The notes under the pieces: model-generated
What the model saw: only the letters and a program-made list of their open reading frames with translations
What the model was told of the DNA's origin: nothing
Databases searched by the model: none
Assembly: GCA_930367215.1 (NCBI GenBank)
Contig: OV884056.1
Coordinates: 227,469,127 to 227,533,126 of the forward strand
Direction: 5' to 3'
DNA length: 64,000 nucleotides
DNA from: Pollenia angustigena
Taxonomy: Eukaryota > Arthropoda > Insecta > Diptera > Polleniidae
Program-made: the position numbers and the translations under genes
Part shown: positions 44,698 to 57,791 of the stretch, in pieces
How positions within the stretch are numbered: position 1 is the first letter of the stretch
Layout: each line of letters opens with the position of its first letter

Positions 44698-45701
44698 CAC
44701 AGAAAAAATAATTTTTCCAATTCAAACAAAAAATTTGTAGAATCAAACAATTTTTTGTCTGAAATCGGTCCTATAAACAAATTCGCATATTCAAACAATT
44801 TATTTGCATTTTGTTTATTGAAAAAAACACTGATTTTTTCAAACAAATAATTTAACTGAATCAAACAAAAAGTTTACTGAAATTCATATACTAAATTTCA
44901 AAATCAAAAAAAAAGTTTTTGCACAAGCAATGATGCGCACACAAGCAGGCACTCACTGTATTAGAAGATGAAGGCAGAGAGAGCAGAGCGGCCGGCTGGC
45001 TTTGAGACACATTTTTTTGATGGAATAATTTTTGAACGAAGTCTTTTTTTTATACACACAATGTTTTTCGTCATCACTCACTGTTGCTGTATCCTTTCTT
45101 TTGCTAATGAAGAAGAAATGTAACCCAAAAACGGCGACGGACCGACTCGATATGTATTTCGTCATCATTATATTTTTGTATTTGATGTATTTAAGCAAAC
45201 AGTTTGAAAAAATTGAATACGGGATTTTGGTTTTTTTTAACCAACTTTGAAACCAACCAAAAATTTATTTTGTTTCTTATAATGTTGTTGTTTCTGTTGT
45301 TTAAAAAGAGTGAAACGTTTTTTTACCTGCTATTTTTTTTTTTTTTACTTCAAACCTCTCATCTTTCTTACTGTTGTACTTTTTTAAAGTGTCCAAAAAT
45401 AGACTGTATGTCTTTTTTGTTGTAGTTCTTATATTTCACATTAGGAAGTGTTGCTTACGATCAAATAAAAAAATGCAAAAAGACGACAACATTAAAAAGC
45501 GTTAAGTATTTCATACAAAATTATGAAAACTTGAAACCAGTAACGCGTGTATTATATTTTTGAATGGTTGTCAACATTTTTGTTGGTTAAATAAAAATCA
45601 AACAACAATTTTAATTGAATCAGTAAAAAAATTTGTAGAAATTAAAAAAATTTTCAAACAAGCGTTTGTTTGAAAATAATTCGGCAATAATTTTTTCTGT
45701 G
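44698..45701. mobile_element. TA-flanked MITE with CACAGAAAAAA ends, 1,004 bp
   Basis: Starts CACAGAAAAAATAATTTTT and ends AATAATTTTTTCTGTG, with TA outside both ends (44696-44697 and 45702-45703). It interrupts a repeat whose intact form at 24865-24880 reads CCGAATATTGCACTCTTACT; here CCGAATA and GCACTCTTACT are separated by the insert. The interior has many TCAAACAA motifs near both ends. No transposase. Confidence 0.85.
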
Positions 45702-45711
45702 TAGCACTCTT

Positions 45712-47105
45712 ACTTATACCCACACCACAATAGTGGAGAGGGTACTATGCGTTTGTGTTGATGTTAAAATATGGTTCCTTGGTTCACCTTTTAGTTATCA
45801 CTATCTGAATCGATCTTATAATGTCTGTCCGGGAGGCTGGTTATCCATGTAAACTATGTGCGCAAAGTACAGGTCGCAATTTTTACAAGGACCAAGTCTA
45901 TTGAAAATAGTGAGAACTGTACCCATGTTCTGTAACTTAAGTGAGAACTTCTCGCATCAAAAAGATGTGAAACAAAATATTCCATCGTTTCTTGAAAAGT
46001 CAGAAAAAAGTGTGTCTGTAACTCATGTCGAAAACAATCAAAAGAGATTACGTCGTTACGTTATAAATTTCATAATATTACACTCGAAGCCGATGTGAAA
46101 TTGCAGACGTTGAGAGCGCCAGTCACACATATCATTGACGGCGATCAAAATTTACTAAAATTGAAACATTTTCAACGACGCCGTCCAAATAATGTAAAGT
46201 GCGACATTTATGTTAGTTGATTGCAAATTAGCTTTAAAAAAATACGTATATTTTATAAAAATGTTAAAAGCAAAATAATTCAACAACGAAAAAATATGCC
46301 AAGAACAAAATATTTTTATTATTATTCGATACATTTTCCATTTTTCAATCGTTTTTTAATGTTTTTTCGTGAGTTTATTTCTCACAAAAATGTTACAGAC
46401 ACACAGTTTTTCTGTTAATTGGCGAGTAATTTCCTTACGTGACAGCTATTACTTGCCAAAAAAGTTACAGACACAGTTTAGTGAGAAAAGCAGCTACATA
46501 TTTGTTTCAATATATGGTATATTTGTTTCATTTCACGCATTTCAATCGAAAAGTTTCTCGACGCGAGAGTTACAGAGCAATGGTTCATAATTTCACATAG
46601 CCCTCATACAAGTTTTGAATAGAGTCATTGTGCCCAGAAACCATCTTATAATATTGGTACATATTTAGATTAAGTAAGGTCCACTTCTATTTAATTACAA
46701 TATAAATCACCTTTCGGTTTTTTATTGTTATCGGCCCATATTTTACCTTCCGAAAATAGTCTTAATAGTCATAACTTCCTGATTGCTGTCAGTATTGGCA
46801 TACAAATTTTTGACAATAACTTTTACGATTGCTACTACTATGGCATGACACGACGTTGTGATGGAAGGTCCAAAATTAACCATATGTCCCATATAAACGC
46901 CTATCATAAAATCACTTAAAGGCAAACAAATCTCATATAAATGTTTATATTTAGATAATATTCGTCACAAAGAACCTTATATACATCTTATATCTTATAT
47001 GATTGGCCATGGGTCCCAAATATTGTACACTCTCTTAAATTTGTCTTTATTTACTGTGATTTAGGGTATCATATGTTCGCGCTTGACAGACTATACTTTC
47101 TTACT
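45712..47105 (-). repeat. interspersed repeat R1, copy e (long)
   Basis: In inverted orientation: starts CTTATACCCACACCACAATA and ends GACAGACTATACTTTCTTAC, the complement of the start of 34341. It is interrupted by 45923-46583. It carries TTGTGCCCAGAAACCATCTT and an uninterrupted AAGTAAGGTCCACTTC, useful as an empty-site reference. Confidence 0.6.
45923..46583. mobile_element. inverted-repeat element inside R1, 661 bp
   Basis: Starts CCATGTTCTGTAACT and ends AGTTACAGAGCAATGG. Internal copies of GTTACAGACACA or its complement occur at least three times. Comparison with the R1 copy at about 21385-21405 shows the host text continuing across this point (ACC|ATAATTT). Superfamily unknown. Confidence 0.6.
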
Positions 47106-49149
47106 TTTTTAAAAAATATGAAATGAAAAGTGTTAACGATTTTCTTTAAAGAAAAATTATTTCACTTTTTTCTTTTGAAGATTTTAAGCTAAAAGCTTTA
47201 GTGCACCATCAAAAGTCCACTACCGAACTTTGTGATTAAATCGTTTAGTGTATGTATTAAAATACGAAAAATGCCGTTTCCTGTAACCAATGTCTTACAT
47301 GTTCATATACTTAATTCTGTTAAGTGAACAATGAAATTCACGTCTTTTTTTATCTTCTTTATATTGCAGTAGTTGTTATTGCTGCTGCAATAGTTTATTG
47401 AGTGAATAAAGACGAAAATTTATTGTCTCACATAAAAAATGGGATTGATTCACAACATAAAATTTAACAATACACTACCGCCATTGAAACACACACACAC
47501 ACACACACACACAAATATAACATGCAAGTATAAACCCAGTAAGCAATTTTTGGTGATTTCTCTAAAGTCAGACAAAGTCTGAAACTGAATCAGAATGTTA
47601 GCCGGAATAATTAAAATATCCTTACACATTCAATGGAATTTCGTCACATAATAATGTTAGCGCTTTCTACACTCATAGCAAAGTGATAAAAAAACAAATA
47701 TGGAATTTGTCCATTTATTTTCGAAAGGATATTAATAATTTTATCCTACGTTTATCAGAAAGTTCTTACCGATTTTGTTTCGACATTATTGCACATTTTC
47801 TAAATAATTCTAGGAGAATTTTCTAAAGCTATTTTTTATTTTTTTTTTAAATAATCAGAAGCAAACCATTTTGAACCGTTGATAAGGTTTTTTTTGTGAC
47901 AAATCCGTAAATTATTAAAAAGAAATTTAAAATAGTTTTTATTTTGCTGTTTTTAGAAATTTCTGAACAATTTCCGAACTATTTTTAGTAAATTTCAAAA
48001 GATTTTGCTATTCGTGCTTAATTCCCAGTTTTTATTCTTGACAAAAACACTTGAAATTTATTGTTGATGGGATAAGCTATTCCTATGCATTTCACTGGTT
48101 GCTTAGGCCAGATCATCAGGAAACTTCATCCATAAAGATTTGAGACAAACTAAAGATATTAAACCAAATAAAACTGTTAAACGTATAAAAATTATAGCAA
48201 CAGTTCTACTTGTAACAATATCAAAGCTTGAACAAAACACATCAACAATAAACAACAGTGGGTTTATCTCATCTCACATTCAAATAGCAAAATCTTTTGA
48301 AATTAAAATTTTGTATTCCCAAAAATTGAAATTATTTTTAGTAAATTTTAAGATAAATCTGCCTATTTACTGAGGGAAATAGTAGTTTTTATTTTTTATT
48401 TGTAGATTCCATGCTACATAATCTATTAATTTTATTCTTGCTTTACCTTTAGCTTTCTTAAAAATTTAACTCATCTATTAAAGTTCTACTTTTATATACC
48501 AAAATATGTTTTCAAATTGAAAATTATCCAAATTCGCTTGCAAGGCACCGTTCTTAACTTTAATCTCGAACAAGGCTACGAAAAGCCGATCTTCCACTCT
48601 TCTAGGTCAAGGACCGTCTAGACATAAATATTCTCTAGAGTGGGATTTATGGTTAAATTTAAGTTTTAAGATTTATACTACTTACTGTAGGCAGATACAC
48701 AAATATATATAGTGAAGTTTAGTATCTATCGCTTATATGCACACCGGTTATAAGCATTTAACGCTATTATGTATCCTAACAATTTTCAAATTACACGATG
48801 CTAGTCGCAAATTTAAACAAGCCGTGTAGCCTCTTGGTAAAGCTAATTCGCTTTATTAAATAGTGATAGTGGTTAGCGCTCGTATACGCGTTAAAAAATT
48901 TCAATATTTTTGGAATCATTGATCAATTTTAATCAATTCAACTCTGAAGTTTTTTTTCCTGCTTAGCTTTACCGTTAGGGTTCCCACCTTATTAAAAAAC
49001 AGGTGTTTAATTCGTGCATAGTATTAATAAGTCAAAACCACGTTAGCCTTCGTCACACATTGAATGTATTAATGCACTTTCGATGCAAGTAAAATAGTTT
49101 TAAGTCACGATTGTGATAAAATTAAGCATTTTTTTCTATAAGTACTGTA
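47106..49149. other. non-coding; (AC)n microsatellite
   Basis: A run of ACACAC... of about 22 bases lies at 47490-47511. Otherwise AT-rich sequence without genes. The weak frame at 48140-48373 is A-rich, lacks any recognisable domain and is not accepted. Confidence 0.5.
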
Positions 49150-49504
49150 TACACGCAAAGAAAAAACATGGTTGTGGTAAACATATTCTAAGAGCAACAT
49201 ATTATGATAAGAATTATGATTGTAGTCACCATATTAAGATTATTATTGAATCATATTATGACTAAATATACTCGTACTATTACATCATAATATTTTTCCC
49301 TTAATCATATTATTATTCTGTTAATCATTCTAAGTTAAGAAGTAATCAAATTATCATCATGTTAATCATAATAAATTTAGAAGCAATCATACTATGATAC
49401 AGCACCTTTCGTAGCTGTCATAAAAATACAAAATAAATTTAAATATTTTTGAATCGATTTTTTATTTTGTGGCTTTTTACAATTTTTCTTAATGTTAATC
49501 AAAT

Positions 49505-49907
49505 AGCGGAGTTCAATATAAGGCTTGCAAAAGAAAAATCTGTGGTTTTCATGGGCAACCGCGTGTGTCCATTTTTTCGATTTTAAGATGTTGATGCCAT
49601 ATTGCCTAATTTTGAACGCTCTTTACATTTTTTTGAATAAAGATGAATGAATTCCGATTTTTTAACGTAATGACAAAGTTTAAAATGTGCAATACCTAGC
49701 CCATAGTTTGATCTAGTATGGTTTTTCGGCTTTCTTGAACAATTTGTTTTAAGACATACGCGGTTGCCCATGAAAACCACAGAAATATCGTAGCACTTTT
49801 ATAAAATATTACGAAATCTCTGTATGTTTTGTTGTTGGATTTTACAAAAAAACTATGATATTTTGCATTTGCACTTATACATCACTAATACTTGAATGAA
49901 CTCCGCT
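49505..49907. mobile_element. hairpin MITE family A, second copy, interrupted
   Basis: Ends AGCGGAGTTCAATATAAGGC and TGAATGAACTCCGCT match those of 4358-4516, as does TTGTTGTTGGATT in the middle. The extra 243 bases at 49540-49782 are a separate insertion. Confidence 0.85.
49540..49782. mobile_element. innermost inverted-repeat element, 243 bp
   Basis: Starts CTGTGGTTTTCATGGGCAAC and ends GTTGCCCATGAAAACCACAG; 25 bases are exact complements. Its flanks are A/T-rich (AAAAAT and AAATAT), so a short target duplication is possible but not certain. No transposase motif in the 60-codon frame. Confidence 0.8.
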
Positions 49908-50388
49908 AATATTTTAATTTTTTAATTTCTTCAAACTTATTTTTTTATGGAATTTATCTTTTAATTGTTTCACCGCTCACAAATAAAAAAAAACAACACA
50001 ACTTCTTCAAAATAAAAATCATTTTACAAATGGCGCTAACATAATATGATAAGAGTAAAAATAGTTTGATTGCATCTATAACATAATATGATTAATGTAT
50101 AGAAAGTTATCATGTTATGGCTATTAAATATCATGATATGGTTATAATATAAGTCATAATAATTAAGTTGTTAGAAAAATAATTATTTTTCGGTCAACAA
50201 TACTCAAATTCATAATTGCGATAAACATTGATATGTTTACAGTAACTATAATATTAATGATATTAATTAAAAATAACAATTATTTGTGTACGACAACAAT
50301 ATATTGTTACATTAAAGATAGTGTTGTTGCCGTAACCATGCCCAACCATATTTTTTCTCTGCGTGTATGCATATAATCGAGTGTCCAT

Positions 50389-51034
50389 TAGACTGGTCTC
50401 AATTTTTTTTTTTACATTTAATTGTTTGCGCTGCTTAAAATATGAGGTTTGGTGTAAGAAATCATGATCTAACTTTTCAGGTCAATCCGACGGTGCCTAG
50501 CCGTGCCGTGTGGGGCCCAAAGTTCCCCATATTATAAAAAAAAAAACATCTTTTCTGTCATATCTTTATAGTTATACTAGTTGAAAAGCCGAAAATTAAA
50601 AATATGGCTTCGTTACGATCTTCCGCAGAGAAAGTACTTCAAGTGTGCTTCCTATGTCATCAGATGGCTTCAGAAAGTTGCGGAAAGAATAGGACATATA
50701 TGCAAACATCCTGACATACTAAGAAATTATATATTGTATAGATAGATTAACATATGTTCGCGCAACTCAAAACGCTTTAGCTTATTGAAAAACTAAAAAA
50801 AACCGAAATTCCGCAATGAAAATTACTTTAAGAAAGTTAAAACTTTTTTCTTTATGTTGGCTTTGGTTTTGAGATATAACGTTATTTCGAAAATTAAGGA
50901 GGTTGCACACCATATGTTCGCGTAACTCAAACCTGAAAAATTAGATCATGATTTCATACACCAAAGCTCATATTTTAAGCAGCGCAAACAAATTAATTAA
51001 AAAAAAAAATCCCATACAAGATGCGACCAGTCTA
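50389..51034. mobile_element. hAT-type element, 646 bp, with 8-bp TSD
   Basis: Ends TAGACTGGTC and GACCAGTCTA, each continuing into ~95-bp inverted arms that share TTTGCGCTGCTTAAAATATG. The duplication GTGTCCAT is exact (50381-50388 and 51035-51042). The interior repeats CATATGTTCGCG(C/T)AACTCAAA; related wording occurs at 62510-63060. Non-coding. Confidence 0.87.
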
Positions 51035-51160
51035 GTGTCCATAGATGCACTTGACATTGAAAAGTACCAAAAGACGTTCAAATAATGAAATGCATCTAAG
51101 CGATATATATTGTAAAATAGATATAATATTGTAGATGTTGCATCAGATGAAAGCCTATAT

Positions 51161-51425
51161 ATATGAGGCTATCGGCGCAGAAGTGGTGTAACCCACAATT
51201 TAATTTGGTTACGGTTCTGGTGCTAGATATGTTCTCTGCACTGATTTTTACAGTGCAATTGTCGAGTAAGTCAACTGTTTGTATCCAAAACAGATGGCGT
51301 TAGAAACATAGTTTTTGCACGGGCCGCTACAACCAAGTACTATCGTGCAAGACTAGTGTTAACTCCTCATTATCTCATAATATGTAGTCTGGAGTTACAC
51401 CACTTCTGCGTTGATAGCCTCATAT
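51161..51425. mobile_element. inverted-repeat MITE, 265 bp
   Basis: Left ATATGAGGCTATCGGCGCAG then AAGTGGTGTAAC. Right GTTACACCACTTCTGCG then TTGATAGCCTCATAT. The arms match over 33 bases with two mismatches. Confidence 0.8.
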
Positions 51426-53355
51426 GCAGTTTTTTTCTTATTTAATTTTTTTTTATACTCTTATAAAAAATGTCTATGTTTTCTCCTGTATAAGAACCCA
51501 GTTTTATCCGTCAAAATTGCGACTACTCACTACAAGCACCAATATATCTAAAATTTATTTAGAATTTCCTTTATTTTGAATTCTTATAGAATTTAGTCCG
51601 GCAAATGAAAATCTTTTCTTATTTTTAGTTGCCAGTTCACGGGGAAATCCTTTAAAATACTCATACGAATGCAGCTTTTACAACTAGATGCTCATAAAAT
51701 TACTGGCATGTGTAAACTTTGCACTGAAAGAAGTCTTTGTTTATAAAAATGTCAAATAGTTTGAATTGTTCTTAAAATTAAGGATAAAATTAAAAAAAAA
51801 TTAATTCTAGGAAAAAACATTAAATCCATAACTTTTTACAAAAATTTTTTTTTCTCAATGTATTTTATATAGTGGCATGTCTTTCTGAATGAATTGTATT
51901 GTCATTTTGATTGAATTGTTGTTATCGATACACACACATAAACATATACATATTTATACTCACAATACCATTGAATGACTTTAACAAGATGGCGGTTAAA
52001 ATGCTGTAGACTTCTTTAGGAAAAATATGAAATATTTTTTGTAAAATTTTAATAGTTTTACTTTTATCTATAGTTTTCATTTTATGTTACTACATACATA
52101 TTAATATGTATTATAAAAGGTTTGCCACATTAAGAGCTATTGTTGTAAGTACTTGTATTTTTATTAGTTTTTTATATTTTTCCATAAAAAAAAATCTTTT
52201 TCCTATTGTATTATGTTTATATCTATCAAATATTGCAACTAGATTTAATATGTAACATTTCATTGTGACATTTATAAACAAAAATTGTTTTTTTTAAGTT
52301 TTTGGTCCAAAGTTTATTTTTATTTAAAACTTGAGATACTTAAATAACTATATTTATACGTATGTTAATGTACAGTGCGTGGGATAGATAGAGGTACAGG
52401 CTTTCAACACAAAAGTAAATTGATATTAAACCATCTGGTTTTGTTTTAAGTAAGAGGGCTTATACCAAAATCTATTACCTTTTGTTTAAATAAAACCCTT
52501 TCATAAGAGTTGGAAATTTTTAGCCTCCAAACGCGAAAAAATGTTAGGCATTTAATGCAGCACATTTTTAAGTATGCGTCATTCTGTGTCTTCAGTATTT
52601 TATATATTCAGACACAAAAATTAAGTACTACATATAAATCATATTTTAATCAATTTTATTTTTAATTTTATACTAATATATTTTTTTTAAAGTTTTTTTA
52701 TGTCCCTGACTGCAAGTCTATATTACACTATTGATTTATATAAATATCACAAATTCATTTGTTATGAAAACTTCTATTTCTTTATCTTGACGCATTCAGA
52801 AATGTTATGAAGATGGTGCAGCATCATTTTCTGTTGAACACTTTTGACAAGTCGTAACAACTTTTGACAGTTGTAAGATATACAACCAAATTTTATCTTA
52901 TGACTTTTTTCTTAGTTTGATTTTTTTTTTTTTTTTAAATTTAAAAAATTAAGTCTACAGGCAAAAAGGTTTATTATAAAAGTTCGTCAATCCGTTTATA
53001 ACTTCTACTTCATTTCGTAAGTACGGCGTGGAATTTCATGCATTTATAGAAAAATGCGCCTGGTATAAGGGTTTTGGTACCACATCAGAATAATCATTAA
53101 AATTTAATTAAAATATATTCAATATACCACGTTTTTTATGGTGTTTCAAATGGGCTGTGCACGACCAATATTTTGCGTGGTCCCCGTACAAATGTCCTTT
53201 CGTAATAACTTTTTTAGATGAATACACGATAAAAAAAATGAGGTACAATGTTTTAGGACTTCAAGAGTCTGAGGCCTGTTGACATTGACTCGTGAATTCC
53301 AGAAATCCCACAAAAGAGGCTAGAACTAGTGTTCGTAAATAAACACTAATTATTG
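51426..53355. other. non-coding AT-rich stretch
   Basis: No gene, and no repeat boundary seen. Confidence 0.4.
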
Positions 53356-54395
53356 GTCCTTAGTGTTCGGTTCGGTAGTGGTATAGTGTTTGTGTAGTAT
53401 ATCATTAAAAAAAAAATAACTTTTCCATGTTTGTCATCTTCGAGCACAAAAATAATACTGTTCTTGTCCAACTCAACAAAAAAATGAAAACATTTAATAC
53501 CGTTCGGCTTGTTTTTAAAACCACAAACATTCATGAGTGTACGCAAATACACAGAATATTTTTTAGCGTTAGGCTCACCCTCCCAGGAACGATATCTATC
53601 TTTTTAGTGTTTTGTGCAGACGAACACAACCCTTAATACCGTTCGTAACTATTTTCAAGAAAGAGCCAAACACTATTTAGTGTTCTGTTCTTCGTTAAAA
53701 AAAAAACAAAACAATTGTAGATATACTATAGAAACATTATATTTTAACAAACAAAAATTTTTTCAACGACCAGAGCTCGAGCAGCTTGTGTGAGTATTGT
53801 TTATATGTTTTGTTTGTGTCGAATTATTTTTCTGACTTTTTGCTTTTTTCTTCATATGTTTATTTTGTTTATGTAAAAAATTTTTGGTTTTTTTAACAGC
53901 CAAAAGAGGCGAAAAACACGCAAGGAATTAAATATCATCTTTTGTTGAGTTGGATAAAAACAGTATGATTTTTGTGCACGAAAGATGCCACACATTGAAA
54001 CGCTTTTTAATTCACTATCCTACAAAATCAAACGATTCATTCACACGAAAATCTAATGGAACTCTATCCGACATAAAAAAATGTCTTCAAAATCTGCTGT
54101 CAATGCCACACTATCCCACAAAAATTATGCCAACTCAAATGACTCAGCTGCTTTACCAGAAAATGCAAATCTAATCGCATATAAAATTTTTATAAGCATT
54201 TGCAAGTCGGACAGACTTGTCAAAAAAATCTGTTACTCAATAAATTATTAAGCCACACTATCTTACTTTATGAGCACACACGATACGATTTGTTTGACAA
54301 ATCGTACGACTAAATAGGACAGTGTATCGCTAACTTAAACAAACACTATTAGCGTTTGTGTTTTCTACAAATCTACGGAACCAAACACTAAGGAG
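53356..54395. mobile_element. possible inverted-repeat element, ~1,040 bp
   Basis: GTCCTTAGTGTTCGGTTC at the left and GGAACCAAACACTAAGGAGC at the right are inverted with one internal mismatch. Several other AACACTA/TAGTGTT motifs lie inside (near 53666 and 54341). No target duplication was resolved and no coding region is apparent. Confidence 0.5.
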
Positions 54396-54833
54396 CGATG
54401 TTAAATTTTTTAAAACTTTAAACACTTCTTATTGTTTCGGTTAATTCCATTAAAATATTGTTTGTGTTACTACCGAGAGTTTCTTCTGTTGTCAGGTCAT
54501 CATCTGACTCATCCTGACAAAGCTCAGCATCGAACATTTTGCAAAAAAGTTTATTTCCGAATATATTAATTTCCGTTTTTGTACTGTTTTTAAAGAATTT
54601 TTTGCTAGAAGGAAATATATTGTAAGAAAAAATATTTTATCAACACTAATCTTTTGTATATAAAGGGTAGTACTCTGTTCGAACTTGCGAAAAAGGTTGG
54701 GCAACATCGATTATTTCACAAGAAAATTTTGTCATGTAGCAATATATTGTCTATTTTGCGGATTTTCAAAACTTAACGTTTTTATGAGTTACAAGTATAC
54801 AACATTATTTTGCGAAGGTAAACAAAAACCATA

Positions 54834-55419
54834 GTTGGGGGTAGTGCACTAAATATTGATTTAAATCGACATTGCACTCTCACTAAATAAAACTGCAAAA
54901 AATTAGTTTTTACTATTTTTTATCAGCTTTAGTGATGATTGGTATTATTTTCATCAGCAATTAAAAAAAAAATTTGGTATTGCAAATTTTTTCACTATCA
55001 CTAACTGTTGTGATTGAATGCAAAAAATCTGCACTCAATTCAAATATGTAGTTCAAAATTTGAACTTGCAATCAAAAAGATGTACAAAAACGTAATATCA
55101 CTAAAATTTATAAAAAAAAAATAATTTTGTATGTGCATGGTTTTCCGATTGTTTGCATAAGCAAAGGAAATTAAACTAAATAAAATTCTATCAATAGCGG
55201 AATAATTCTTGGATTTAATCATGAAAACTCAAATTTTACATTTTAAATTGTGTGCAAAATTTTAAGTCAAATAAGTGAAGAAAAAAAATTTCAGTATGCT
55301 GATGATTGCTTTTTTTACAATACACGTGAGTGATTTCATGAGAGATTTCTAATTTTAATTCTTCACTCAACATCAACAAAATTATTGCAATCATTTTGAA
55401 CTAGTGCACAACCCCCATC
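54834..55419. mobile_element. TA-flanked MITE, 586 bp
   Basis: Starts GTTGGGGGTAGTGCACTA and ends TAGTGCACAACCCCCATC, inverted with two mismatches, with TA outside (54832-54833 and 55420-55421). The interior has repeated CACTAA/TTAGTG motifs. No frame of note. Confidence 0.7.
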
Positions 55420-55478
55420 TATGACAAAAAACCAAGTGTTTTGATAATTGTCATAAAAAAAATGTAAAACCATGGTAA

Positions 55479-56250
55479 CCTGCCGGCAAGGGTTCGAGCC
55501 CCGGCCTCGGTCAAGAATGAAAGGTTATCAATAACAATTTTAATTAATTTTCATGTTGTAAAATTCCTTGCTTCAAAAATGAAAATGAATTTAATGAAAA
55601 TTAAATTTGATGAACTTAAAAATATTAAAAGATTTGGATTAAAAACCATAAATAGTTCAACAAAATAACCACAATACTAATTATTGTTAAAGCTGAGGCA
55701 CGAGCTCTATGTGTACATTTGTCCTTCAAGTTGTGCTGAAAAACGGTCAACAGAAAAAAAGAAAGACAAAAATGAAAACAAAAAAATGTACTTTGGACTT
55801 CAAGAAGAATTCTTGACAAAAAGTACGAGAAAACAGACGTAAGGAAAAAACATTGTAAAATCAATTAAAATGGATAATCATTCAGAAAAGCAAATTTCGA
55901 TCTTCCAAATGTTAAAATATAATTTTGTTTAAGGATTGATGTTTGACTATTGACGTCAGCAGTCGTCGATGGCTGCGAGTGTAAGACGGCAAATACATCT
56001 GAAGAGATCGAATGGTTGCGATCGAAACATGTCATGGTAACCTGCCGGCCAGGGTTCGAGCCCCGACCACGGTCAAGAACGAAATATTATCAATAACAAT
56101 TTTAATTAATTTTCATGTTGTAAAATTCCTTTCTTCATTAAAATAATTTAATGAAAATTAAATTTGATGAACTTAAGCCTAATTAAAAATATTAAAAAAT
56201 TTGGATTAAAAACAAAACAAGTTCAACAAAATAACCACAATAATAATTAT
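55479..56250 (+). repeat. SINE units, tandem (tail plus full copy)
   Basis: A tail-only copy (B-box GGGTTCGAGCCCC near 55490) is followed by a complete unit to about 56250 with a second B-box near 56055. It is more diverged than the 41-42 kb array, with small indels in the A-rich head. Confidence 0.65.
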
Positions 56251-57791
56251 TTTCCATTTTATTTAAATAATTTTCTAAATTAAAAAACAAAAATATTTAA
56301 TTTTATTATTAATTTTTGCACCTTTCTACATTTTTCTTTTTAAAACGCTTGTTACAAACCCCACCTCACATATGCAAAATAAAAAATTTCAAAAAATGGT
56401 TAGCTGTTGCGTAAAATTCCGTGCGAAATAATATGAGCTGCGATTGTTTCGCACGGAAAATAAAAATGTTGCTAGAAACATTACGCAGGTTTTTTGTAAT
56501 ATAAATAGAGTACAACTCTATAAACATTTTTTCGTTTGTACAATGTACATATTTCACAGAAATTTGTTTATATTGATTTATAAAACATTTCGCACGAAAT
56601 ACTGAATGGAGTACCAGGCTTAAGTAGAAACAAATAATTAAAAACATAAAATATATGTTATAATACTACAAAAAAAAATAAAAATTTTGTTACATCGGTT
56701 AATCGCAAATAGCCAATTTTATATTAACCGATCAGCTAATCGAATCGTAATTAAACGGTTAATCGATTAAGGGCTTACCGAATGAATACCCTAGTACACA
56801 GACTCTATTCAGGAAAGAATTTCGTATGGATGATATTTAGAATTATGGACCTCACCAGTACTCTGCGCCCAATGTTAACATCCATTACGAAAGTCAGCCC
56901 ATAAGCATAATTTTTATACTTTTAACACATCGCCACAATCACATGGAGAGAGAATTGTGCGTTTTTGTCGATGTGCGCTGTAGGACATAAAAATGACTTT
57001 CATATAAGGATAATCTATATAAACACTTTAAGACATAATTATTTCATATTTCATAATTGCCTTTAGGTTAATGCTTAAGGTGATAGTGAATAGGATATGA
57101 TCGAGTTTGCACGACAATTCTTTTAAATTATTTTTCATCTTGTTTTAAATTATGATTATTATTCTGTAATTCACTATTAAAATTCGTTAAATAATTTAAT
57201 GTAATTTAATTTGGTGTTAGTAAAATTATTTCTTTGCAGTGAATCTTTTAGTTATTTAATAAATGTATATTTTTATTGACCTTAATACAAAACATAAGTT
57301 TTGGAAAACAATACCATTTGAATAATTAAACCATAGACCATAAATTATTATGTTAAGGGAAATGATTACAATAATTAATTACTATACTACATAAAAATCA
57401 ACAGTGTTTTAAAAAAAATTTTATTTAAAAAACAAAATTATCAAAATCAAGAATATGCAAAATGCAAGACAGACTATGACATTTAGCGAATAGTGTGAGC
57501 AGAAGCTCAAAACAAATAAGTTAAGAGGCTTGTTAACAAAAAAAAAACATTATTTTACAAAAATTTACTTTAAAAACATTTGCATTGTTTTGCTGCGAAA
57601 ACTAATTTTAATTAAGTTTAACTAGTTTTTTTTTAATATTCTCTTTTATAATATTTCATGCTGGTGATTGCAAATGCGTTGCATGCTGATGCCTTTACAC
57701 AAATTGTTCTCCGAAATAGAGACATATTCCGTATTGTGTTCATTTGATCCAACATTAACTGTGTTTCTCGTTAATTTGTTGTTTGGTAATA
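56251..57791. other. non-coding; small hairpin
   Basis: A stem TTCCGTGCGAAA / TTTCGCACGGAA lies at 56417-56457, with a further TTTCGCACG at 56586. No gene was recognised. The minus frame near 57660-57790 stays open for about 45 codons but resembles nothing I know. Confidence 0.45.

Larger units (their letters stand above)
49152..50365. mobile_element. TA-flanked MITE with CACGCAAAGAAAAAA ends, 1,214 bp
   Basis: Starts CACGCAAAGAAAAAACATGG and ends CCATATTTTTTCTCTGCGTG, with TA outside (49150-49151 and 50366-50367). The interior away from the nested element is made of CATATTATGATTA-like motifs in both orientations. It contains a family A MITE that itself contains a third element. Confidence 0.85.

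Noticed and set aside
45004..45425. Overlapping short frames with apparent membrane segments
   Set aside because: They lie inside a non-autonomous MITE and consist of poly-T-derived Phe/Leu runs.
54492..54707. 71-codon minus-strand frame
   Set aside because: No domain, start context or neighbouring splice sites; length is within chance for this base composition.
57660..57790. Continuation of the UGT gene on the far side of the pogo-like element
   Set aside because: One minus frame stays open but shows none of the motifs expected C-terminal to the UGT signature.
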